From contig AP031353.1 in the NCBI GenBank assembly GCA_037833965.1, positions 11,038,501 to 11,102,500 on the forward strand: a stretch of DNA of 64,000 bases, written 5' to 3'. The position numbers and the translations under genes were made by a program. Of this stretch, positions 55,062-64,000 are shown piece after piece (position 1 is the first letter of the stretch; the number at the start of each line of letters is the position of its first letter). The notes beneath the pieces are model-generated. The model saw only the letters and a list, made by a program, of their open reading frames with translations, did no database searches and had not been told where the DNA came from. The stretch is from Marchantia polymorpha subsp. ruderalis (Eukaryota > Streptophyta > Marchantiopsida > Marchantiales > Marchantiaceae).

Positions 55062-58000
55062 ATGACCTTCGACCGGGAGGCGGAGAGCGTCCCATTCTTG
55101 AATTCGCGATTCCATTCTCTAGTACGAGCTGCGCGCGTCCATCTGCTGGCTGCTAAGCATTCTCGACATCGCCGCGCAGAGGATTTCTTGGTGATTGAGG
55201 GAGAAGTGAGTGCGCGTGATTTGGAATTGAGGGCGATTAGAGTTTGCCGAGGAAGAAAGGAGCTCGAGCGGAGCGGAAGTAGAATGAGCGGGCGGGCGAA
55301 CTCCAAGAACGCAATGACGAGACCGGGCCGATTGCGGATGCTGCCGCTCCGTCTACCACAGAACGGGCTGCGCGCTTTCGAGGAGCGCCTGATAGCAAGA
55401 AAGCTCAATTTCTTGCTATGGGGATGGAACTACATCTGTGCGGATATGGTGCGCGAGTGGCTAGAGCCACATGGACCACCTTCGCGCGGATTGCGTCCGC
55501 ATGTTGATCGGTGGACGGTCCAAGATTGGGCACAGGCATTGGGGAGATGTGCCGGCATGCCAGGGCACCTCCTCTTCGATAGTGAGAGCGTCAAGGTGAC
55601 CAAGCAGGAAGAGGCACAATTCGTGGAGCTGTTCAAGAACGGGAGGTCTACCAAGAATGGGTACAAGACCCGCGATTACAAGGATCGATTCCGCCGGACT
55701 TTGTCCGCGGCGCTGCTGCAATTACTGCAGCCACACCGCGCCTGCTACATCACATTGTGGCAGGTCTCTTTTGTGGAGTGCATCATCGAAGGGACTCCAA
55801 TTCACTGGGCGAGCATCATGCACCGGGTGATGCAACAGCACGCTTTTGAGGAGAAGGGAAGAACTCTAAACCATCTCTCTCCTTTCCTCATCAATTTTTA
55901 TCGACAGCGGAATTGTTTGACAGCGGCGGAGCTTGCACGTTTTCCGCCGTTGTCCGTCGACCATCCCGGGAAGTATGTGTGGGAGAATGAGGTCGACACT
56001 AATGGAGAGGAGTCACCGACTTCTACTCCGTCAAGGCAGAGGGACGAAGGGCGGAACACTCCTGCAGCACGAGCGCCGCGGAAGCGGCGATGGAGAGAGG
56101 AGTCCGAAGAAGAGCAGCATCAAGAACCCTTTGCTCCCATTCGACCGCGGCCGTTGTACGAGTCATACAACCGGCCGAAGCAGAAGGCGCGCAGGCTGGT
56201 GTTACCAGCCAACAGCGCGGATACGGCGACGATTGCCACAAAGAGAGGAAGTGCGTCGCCAGAGATGAACGAGGGAGCGCGGACGTCCGCAGGAGCAACG
56301 GATCGCACTGCACCCTCGACGGACGAGAGGCCGCCTACGAGCCGAGGGCCTCCGGAGTTGCCACGTGCGTTGCGGACAGGTGTTCCGTTTGTGCACAGAC
56401 GAGCCTCCGCGGACAGACGAGACTCCGCGGACGGACGAGCCTCCGCGGACAGACAAGCCTCCGCGGACGTGGACCTGCGCCTACGCGTGGGAAGAAGCAG
56501 TCCGCCTGTGCGCAGGTCACCTCCACACGTGCCGCCTGTGCACAGGCAGGAATCACCCCCGTTCCAACGTAGGAAGGGGAAGGAGCCGGCGGAAGATCCG
56601 CCTACGAGACACCGGCCTTCGGGGCCAGACCCTCCGGCGCACAACGCGCCGCGATTTGCGCCTTCGGCGCCAGGGCCTTCGAGCCGAGGAGATGCGAGGA
56701 GAGAGCGTGCGGAGGCCGCACCATCGGCGGGTAATCCGCCGGTAGATGCGCCTTCGGCGGTAGGGACTCAGGGCCAAGGGACATCGGGCGAGCGGCCCCC
56801 GGCCATGTCGCCTTTGGCGATGGACGTCCGCGGCGCTACGCCTGCGGCGGACAAGGCGCCGGCATTTGCGCCTGCGCACAGGCCAAGCACAGCCCCCGCG
56901 GACCGATCGAGGGAGAAGCAACTGACGGAGGAGCGGAGTGACTGTCCGCAGGATGAAATTTTGGTGCGCGATGCGCAATCAAACCCGCGCAGCCACCCTC
57001 CGCTCGATCGCCTTCGGCGGCGGACGTCGGCGGCATAGAGGATACGGTAGAAGACCAACAAGCGGGCGGCGGGGATGTAGCACGGGCACATTCGCCTACC
57101 GCCTTAGACATTTTGGCGAGGAGCAGCGAGGCTGCAGCGGTGCCTTCGCAGGCAGCACACGTCGACGACGTGCAGCCCCACTCGGGTTAGTCGCCGACGC
57201 AATCAATGGCGACTGAAATTCTCCACTCGGATGATGACGACGGAGGCTCCACCGAAGAAATGTCGGGAGCGGGGGATACCGAGGAGGAGGAGGAGGAAAT
57301 TGTTGGAGCGCCGGCGGCGGCGCTCTCTGAGCAGGTGATTCCGTTGCTGAGGTACTTGGATCGCAAAATCGATAAATACGCCGATCCACTTCAGCCGGGA
57401 TCTTACATCGAATTAGTGCGCAGGCGGACTCGCACTAAAGTCCACAACAGCAAGCTACTAGCTAGAGTGGACCAGGAGTTGAGGGAATTGAAGGAGAAGC
57501 ATGAATGCTTGTGGGGTCAGTATAACCTCAATGAGAAATTTTACAAGTACTCCGAAAAGGTGAGGGATGGGAAACTGGAAGAGCTCATCAAGGAGCAGGT
57601 GAAGGTCACGGAAGCACTGATTTCTAAGCAGACCCAGAATCGGATTTTGTCAGAGGAGCTCGTGCGACAGACGCGGTTGTTAGAGCAGTGTCAGCTCGCA
57701 CGGCAGGCGGATGAGGATTTAATCCGCAGGCTACAGTCAGAGTGTGGCGAATTGAAAGCGCAGCGTGCTGAGGCCGAATCGCAATTAGTGGTAATTGAAG
57801 AGGATCGCAGGCGAGAGGCAGATCGCACGAAGGAGGAGATGGCAAGGCGTGTCGCCCACTGTCTCAAGGGCTACGCCCACTGGGAAGTGGCGGCGCAGGA
57901 GAAACTCACACTACGTAAGTTAGAGCTTCGCGCGGCAGGATTGTTGACAGGCGACAGCAGGAGTCGGCGGAAGGTAGCGAAGAAGCTCGAAGCTTTTCTG

Positions 58001-58186
58001 TCGAAGGCGCGGGATACCATGTCCACCCTCGAAATGGAGGTGTCCGCGGCGCTGCAGCGGTTAGGACTGCGCAGTCGAGCGGAAGACTGGCAGGGTAGAG
58101 AGTTAGTGCGCGGCAGTCCGTCGCGCAGGAGACGTAGCACCGGTTCCGCGGAGTGTAGTGTAGCGTGGTTCTGTGCAGGCGTGTAG
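55062..58186 (+). pseudogene. LTR-encoded protein of B, frameshifted
   Basis: Starts MTFDREAESVPFLNSRF and is collinear with F's protein. The first frame (55062-57038) covers the globular N-terminus and Pro-rich region, and the second (57206-58186) the acidic and coiled-coil C-terminus, ending WFCAGV. Between them the phase changes near 56990-57000, and a TAG at 57187-57189 stands where F has the Gln codon of HSGQSPTQ. The protein differs from F's by many substitutions while both halves remain long and recognisable, so decay is limited. In this copy Met85 corresponds to 55314. Confidence 0.85.
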
Positions 58187-58784
58187 AGTAGTACAGTGTA
58201 GTGCTAGTTAGGACTTAGAAGGCATAAAATAGTTCCATGCGTTTTGCCTGGGGTTCTTTCCCAAACTCAGAAGTGCAGATCAGGAACCCATTTCCTTTGC
58301 GTGTTTGTGTCCTTGAGTTCTATCACCACGCACGAGGAGTTACAACTTAGCTTTCCGCATTTTGTAGCTGAAGGCCTTCGGTCGAATGTTCAGAGCTAGC
58401 ACATTGGTTAGAGACTTGAGTAGTTCGGATCTGCACCTGCGGGTGACTGCCGATGCTCAGAGCCAGTGACTAGTTAGATACTTGAACAGTTTCGCCCCTA
58501 CACCTTCGAGTGTTCCTTTCTGATTGTACTCCCTTGGGATTTTTCCCCTGAATGCCAAAGTGAAGTTTTGCTACTTCGTGTAAGCCTTGGTTGTAAATTC
58601 AGGTTACGCTGCAGCAGGTGCCTTGAGGGTAACCCCTGTAGTATTTCAAGGAATGACAAGTGCCTGAGAATTCAAACTCTTCAATAGACTGTTATTGTGT
58701 TACTGGAATGTTTCTAAGTGAGTCCTTCAGTGCGGACCTGTGTTCTCTGCGCGTTTTGTGAGTTGAGAATGTTGTTCACCGCGT

Positions 58785-60710
58785 TGTATGAGTTGAGAAT
58801 GTTGTTCACGAACCCGTTCACATGTCTTTTTAACCTTGTGAGAGTTAAAGTTTTAGATTTAAGCTCTTGCAAAATTATGCTCGGAGTTTTCTGGAAGTTT
58901 TGGTAAGATTAGGAGTTGGTGTAATAGCTAGTAGGCAAAGGTCCGGAACGGGGCTTTCAGGGCAGGGTCTCCGGCGAAGAGCCTTCGGTGAAGTTCCTTC
59001 GAGGAAAGGCCTTCGGCGAAACAGTGAAACCCTCATAACGTTTTCAATGTGTGACGCCTTGAGTCAGTTAGTGTTTCCTTGGAAAGAGCTCGCAACGCTC
59101 GTTCCAACAAGACCAAGAACTCTTCAAACGGATGAGGAATCACTGAGTTGTGAGTGTCGGAAGTTACTGATGGGAAGGGTTGAGGCAAGTCCGGCTACGA
59201 ACGTCTTCGGCTCCGGACGTCTCCGGCTGCGAACGTCTTCGGCTCCGGCTGCGAACATCTCCGGCTTCGGACGACTTCGCGACAACTGCGAGCAGGCCTT
59301 CGGCGAACTCGGGGTCGGCAAACTCCGAGCCGGTGAACATCGTGCAAGGGCCATCGGCGAAACAGTAAACTCGGCATATCTTTTTCATTTGTTAACGGTT
59401 TGATTTGATTAGGGTCTTGTTGGAAAGAGCTCGCGACGCTTGTTCCAACGAGACCAAGAACTCTTCAAACGGATAAGGCGTCACTGAGTTATGAGCGTCG
59501 AAAGCGGCGGATAGGGTAGGACAACATCGAACCGGAAGACATCAAACCGGAAGACATCGAACCGGCGAACATCGTGCCGGCGCCTTCGGTGATAATAGGT
59601 AACAAGCCTTCGGCGAAAGGTAAAACGGGCATAACTTTCTCAATTCATAACGGTTTGACCCAGTTAGGGTCTCGTTGGAAAGAGCTCGACCTGGTCGTTC
59701 CAACGAGCCCACGAACTTGTGAAACGGAGCTAGGATCTGTGAGTTATGGGTGTCGGGAGTGACTGTTATGGATAAGCAAAGGTGTGGTCGTGCGTCTTCG
59801 GCGGGTGGATGCCTTCGGCGGTGCGCGGAAGAGGATTCCCTCCGGCGGAGATCGGGTGGTCAGGAATGTAGAACGTGCAGGTGTGGCAGCGGCGACGGCG
59901 TGAAGTCAAGTGGGGAAGGCAAGACGACGGTGCATGTAGTCGCGCAAGGGGAGTAGGCAGCGACCCATCATTGCGAGTGTTGCATTTCAGGTGGGCTGTG
60001 TGTGTCTCGGCCTTGGACTTCGAAGTGGGAAGTTTGGCCTGGTAACTGAGAGCTTGTGGTGTACCAGGGTGTGGAGACGGAGGTGGGATCGGTCGTGGAA
60101 TAGAGTGTGGGTGTGAGTGATTTTTCGCAGGGAAGTGGTGAGAATTAGGAGGGGAGTGTGGAGAGTTCGAAGTAGGAGGAAGCAAACTCTCGTGGGTGGA
60201 GAGTCGTATCAGAGAGTGAAATTTGAGTGGGATCTGAGATTGAAGTGTAACATCTGTGAGTGGGATCTGAGATCAGAGTGGAAGATCTGAGAATGGGAGC
60301 TGAGAGTGAAGTGAATTCTGAGACTGAGAAGGCAAAGTTGAATCTGAGAGAGGAATCTGGTGGGGTCTGAAGGTGGAAGCTGAGAAATCGACACTGAGGT
60401 CTGAGTAGGAATTGGGAGTGGGACTGGGATCTAGGATAGACCACAGCGGCTGTGGTGTTGAAAAAGTCACCCAGAGTTGAGTTAGATCTTGATGTAACAA
60501 AGAGTTTGTCTGCTGCCCTTGTGGAGATAGCAGACAGCAAGTTATCATTTTCCGTTCTGGATAAATTGTCTGTGAACGAGCAAGTGTTTATGATCTTGTT
60601 GTCTTGGATACACTTTGAGCACATGGCTTGCGATCAGAGAAGTTAGATTATGGGAGTTCGAACCCCCATCCGGACTACAAACGCTGAAGGGTGGGAAGGT
60701 TCGGCTCACA
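58785..60710 (+). repeat. 5' LTR of gypsy element C (start uncertain)
   Basis: Sequence of LTR B stops matching at about 58784. The next LTR ends TTCGGCTCACA at 60710, 5 nt before a PBS. The possible start TGTATGAG (58785) is confounded by a partial repeat of gagttgagaatgttgttcac from B, so the true start could be up to about 58920. The section 58960-59880 carries three TTCCAACGAG-type hairpin modules (59068, 59412, 59665) and matches parts of the short LTRs G and E. From 59940 on it is unrelated to them. The LTR is thus a mosaic. 60180-60440 is rich in GATCTGAGA/GTGAGTG-like imperfect repeats. Confidence 0.65.
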
Positions 60711-60715
60711 TAAAA

Positions 60716-60733
60716 TGGTGCGTCTGCCGGGAG
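60716..60733 (+). promoter_or_regulatory. Primer-binding site of element C
   Basis: TGGTGCGTCTGCCGGGAG stands 5 nt after the LTR end and 13 nt before the gag ATG. It begins TGG, as expected for pairing with a tRNA 3' CCA, and differs from the Asp-tRNA site of F. I could not assign the tRNA. Confidence 0.65.
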
Positions 60734-60746
60734 CCTGATCTTGTAA

Positions 60747-63700
60747 ATGCAGAATAGGACTAGATCGCACAAACCAAACCTGGAGCCAGGACTGGAGAAA
60801 CCTGTTCGCAGTAGGAAGAAACCTGAGAATAAGGAAATCGAGGAAGAAATTAAACTTGAGATATTTCTGAACGTAGACCCTGTTGGTGAGTGTTTGTTAG
60901 AAGGTTTAGAAATTGTAGAACCTGATAGTGAGAAGTCGGTTGAGGAATTTGCCAGCATGGCTGACGATGGAGGGAGAGCAGGACCTCCTCCTAGTCCTCC
61001 CATCGACCCACTCGTGAGGCCAAGGGGCCTGCCTATTCAGGTTCCACAGAACTTGGCAGCTGTGGTCATACCACCCAATCTGCCTAAGTTCTATGGGACG
61101 AAGGATGAGGATCCTTCAAGGCACATGGAAAGATATGTTGAGAGGCTAGCCAGCTCTCTGATTACAGATCCAGGGTATTTTTTGGTCTGGTTTCCTACTA
61201 CCCTGGAAGGTGAGGCGTATGAGTGGTATAGGGATCATTCTGAAGGTCATTTTGGGGGATGGGACTAGATGCAAAGGGATTTCTTGAATGAGTTTAGGCC
61301 TGAGGTGGGGCAAGGTTCTGCATTGAGAGCTTTGGCATCGTTAAAACAGGGAAGGGAAGAGGAAATCTCAGCTTACATTAGAAGATTTGATCTGGTTTGT
61401 GCGCGTTTTGTGGGTACAATGCTCAATGACAATACGCTGAGACAATTTTTTATCCAAGGCTTTTTCAAATCTGGGACCATCCGAGGGGTGCTAGAGAGAA
61501 GCCCTCAAACTCTTGCTGAGGCCAAGATGGCTGCCAGGGAGATAGAGAATATTGACAAGGACTATGATAGATTGTGGAGGAAGGAGGATGAATCCATTCC
61601 TCAGTTCATCCCAATTCGTCCAAGAGCAATGGAAGGAGACTCAGGTAGGCATAGGGGTCAAGCTCCCTATTCTCTCATTGAGTCAATTTCGCATACCAGA
61701 GAGCCAGCACCTGTTTTAGCATTGCCAGCCCCTACTGTAGATCCTAACCTGGCAGATGTAGAGAAAAGATTAAATGCTAGCCAAGTGGGCTTTCAAGAGA
61801 CCATGATGAAGCAAATGCAAAATATTACAGATCAGATGGCCTTGATGATCAGGAGTCAACAGCCAGGGCCTCCTCCTCCAGTCGAGTCAGGTAGACATTC
61901 ATCAAGCATGTGGTGTGTCCAGTGTGGTCAATCTGGACATACCAGGCAATTTTGTAGGGTGGTGCCAAACCGTGACAACAGAATGAGCGGTGGCCCACCT
62001 GTGCAACACCAAAGGGGCCAAGGACCAAATTACCAAGGTCAAAACGGGTACAGAGGACCTCCTAGGGGTCAGGATGGTCAGAACATGGAGAGAAAAGAAT
62101 TACATGCATTTTGTGGTAGGTGGCACTATCCAGGTCAGTGTTGGTCTGAGGTTGGGGTTAATGGGTGTAGTAATTGTGGAGGTAGTCATCCCTCTGACCA
62201 ATGTCGGCAGCCAGATAAAGTTATTAGGATGCCTCAGCCTACTGTTAGTCCTTACCAGGCGAGAGAAAATATGAGGGGTGGAAGACCGCAAAATGAGCAT
62301 TCTAACAATCTTAGACCTCCTAACTTGTATTATGATCATGAAAACAGCAAACAGACATTCAATCCACCTATTGGACTGCAGACAGTGAACAGATATATTC
62401 CTATCCAGAGTGAACCACGAGATGAACCTCGTAATGACAACAGAAAACAGGTTTCTTTTGCAGATCCATGTTCTTCAAACTCTCAAGATGCTAGGTTTGC
62501 AAACGATGATGGAGATGTCCAAGGTAGTAGTTCTGATCTTGGTAAGGGGATAGTCGAACAAGGGCAGAATCAGTGGCCTCCACATACTAACCTGATTACT
62601 TATAAGTTGAAAAATTTGGAAGATGTGATTATGCATGAAGCTCCGGCCCTTGCTGTCACCACCAGAGCTGTGCATCGCAAGATGCAAACTGAGAAAAATG
62701 AAGATGAGCAAGAGGAGACTTCATCTGAGGAGCCTCCTCATCTCTCTGATCTTGAGAGAGTGGCGAGGAGAGCAAGAAGGATTACAAGGGCAGAGGAGAA
62801 AAGAAATGAGATTCTGCATGATGCAGAAGTGCCACCTGTCACGCAAGATTCAGAAAGCAATGAACCAAGAGAAAGGGAAGGACCGGGGATTCCCATGAAA
62901 GAGTGGGAGGACATGAGATGTCAGAGAAGGAGAGAGTCGGAGAAGTACAATTTGTGGTCAGATCTGAGTTCGCTGAAGGCGGACATTACTTTTGGTCAGC
63001 TGCTGGAAATATCTCCCATTGCTCGTAAGACCTTGAAGGAGGGCATTCCAGTGCATAGAAGGAGTAGAAAGACGAAGACTAGAGTCGCTGCTAGAGTTCA
63101 TTTGCAAAAAGGAAGTCAAGATGTCAAACCTGTGGAGATAGAGGTGATAATGGTAGACAAGGTGATTCCCAATGTATTAGTTGATGGGGGTAGTGGTTTG
63201 AACATCCTACCCGAACACACCATGAGAAGGTTGGGTTTGAATCTGACAGGCCCCTCACCTTTCATTATCAATATGGCCAATCAGACTTCAGCTGTACCAG
63301 TGGGGATGATTAAAGATTGCCGGCTGTCCACTGGTGGTGAGGAGTACATTGTCACATTTCATGTGATTAAGATGCATTCGAACAGGGACACTTTCCATAT
63401 TCTATTGGGCAGACCTTGGTTGAGAATGGCTAATGCAATTGTGGATTGGGGAGGACTGAAGCCATCAATCACATATGGTCCTCAGGATAACAGAGTCAAG
63501 GTGTCAATAGGGTCATTAGGTGGAAGGGTGAGAGAGGATCCTGAGTTATCTTCAGGGAAGGAAGAAGAGAAAAACGAGGCCAAGTGTGATGACACTTTAG
63601 TGGGAGTGGTTCATTTGAATGACAGAAAAAATAGATTAGATGTAGGATCAGGTAGCTTGGGTCCTAGTTTTTACAGCAGAAGCGAGGATGGAGAGTTTGC

Positions 63701-64000
63701 TCAGTGGTTGAGAGATTATCCTGAGTCAGGTTGTGACGCCATGATGATTTCTCATCACAAAATTTTCGAGAAGGAGGTGATCAGTTCACAGCGAGAAGAG
63801 TATCTGTTGCTAGAACCATGTGAGGTTCTTATGGAGGAAGAGTGGATACATGGAGGTCTCACTCCATGGTTGGACGAGTTGGATATTACTGAGGTGGATT
63901 CGGTGCATGTTGATGGAACTCAAGAAGGGGAGACTACTGTGAAAAATGCGAAGTTGGAGGAACCCTTGCATTTCAAGACTACATCAACTGGAATTCTGGT
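60747..64000 (+). pseudogene. gag: Gag-protease of gypsy element C, one in-frame UAG, runs off the window
   Basis: The frame opens with MQNRTRSHKPNLEPGLEKPV. The capsid domain starts at PKFYGTKDEDPSRHMERYVE and continues through EWYRDHSEGHFGGWD. It is broken by TAG at 61266-61268 and resumes in the same phase (MQRDFLNEFRPEVGQGSALR). From 61269 the phase stays open to the window end. Two zinc knuckles follow, CVQCGQSGHTRQFC and the shorter CSNCGGSHPSDQC, then a charged linker and a retropepsin with VLVDGGSGLNIL (63174) and FHILLGRPWL. RT is expected beyond 64000. The UAG context (AUG CAA) is not the CARYYA signal, and it lies inside capsid, so it looks like a disabling mutation. Confidence 0.85.

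Larger units (their letters stand above)
26384..58784 (+). mobile_element. LTR B, giant LTR in three pieces, interrupted by G, D and C
   Basis: The pieces are 26384-27223, 29539-29555 and 54708-58784. Joined, they are collinear with the reverse complement of F's LTR. For instance, the junctions restore the order cggacggacttcg, cctgcgcacaggcgagc, gcctgtgc seen in F. The start is TGTGGTACCCCAC. The last about 410 bp of the LTR are missing because sequence of element C begins near 58785. The piece total of 4934 bp plus 410 bp gives about 5.34 kb, in line with the 5.39-kb LTRs. The left flank cctac is its candidate TSD. A degraded TATA-like site (cataaaatag) lies at about 58223. Confidence 0.85.

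Noticed and set aside
61266..61268. UAG in C as a programmed readthrough site like that of F.
   Set aside because: It lies inside the capsid domain and is followed by AUGCAA rather than CARYYA.
1..64000. tRNA, rRNA genes or CRISPR arrays.
   Set aside because: None seen. The tRNA-like matches are retrotransposon primer-binding sites, and the regular repeats are minisatellites without spacers.

Overview
The window is nuclear DNA of a land plant and consists almost entirely of transposable elements. The evidence is Ty3/gypsy and Ty1/copia LTR retrotransposons with plant-type primer-binding sites (an Asp-tRNA-type TGGCGCCGCTGCCGGGGA and Met-tRNA-type TGGTATC sites), GT-AG introns in a plant-type LRAT/NC-domain gene, and TTTAGGG-like runs. 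I cannot name the species. A bryophyte or other early-diverging land plant is possible, but that is only a guess.

Left part (1-23318): moderately AT-rich sequence built from old duplications. Segment 1-3095 recurs at 14260-17147, and 3096-4690 recurs at 19681-21270. A third module holds an LRAT/NC-domain gene on the minus strand (7984-9461), and this module occurs in several copies: an exon-3 fragment at 5186-5446, a full three-exon copy at 7984-9461, a deleted copy at 9744-10515, and a frame-broken copy at 21406-22620. Two decayed copia elements lie here. One is a gag-to-integrase remnant (5447-7892). The other is an internal-deletion derivative held between the arms of a long inverted repeat (17365-19200).

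Right part (23319-64000): a nested stack of LTR elements that can be parsed from element ends and 5-bp target-site duplications. A copia element (23319-24673) is interrupted by LTR A (from 24674). A is interrupted by LTR B (from 26384). B contains a solo LTR G (27224-29533, TSD cttcg) and a solo LTR D (29556-54702, TSD cgagc). D contains a solo LTR E (32112-35255, TSD gtggt) and a complete 16.6-kb gypsy element F (36141-52739, TSD cactc). B is then interrupted near 58785 by a second gypsy element C, which runs off the window. Removing E and F (with one TSD copy each) from D leaves 5394 bp, exactly the length of F's 3' LTR.

Element F is the notable object. It has 5.4-kb LTRs whose U3 carries an open frame of 1045 or 1050 codons in the same sense as gag-pol and upstream of the LTR TATA box. 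Its Gag-protease frame is separated from the RT-RNase H-integrase frame only by an in-frame UAG followed by CAAUUA, the tobamovirus-type leaky-stop context. The two LTRs appear to differ only by one 15-bp repeat unit, so F inserted recently and its reading frames are intact. The LTR family is full of short hairpins: TTCCAACGAG inverted repeats, GCCTTCGGC, and CGCCTGTGCACAGGCG.
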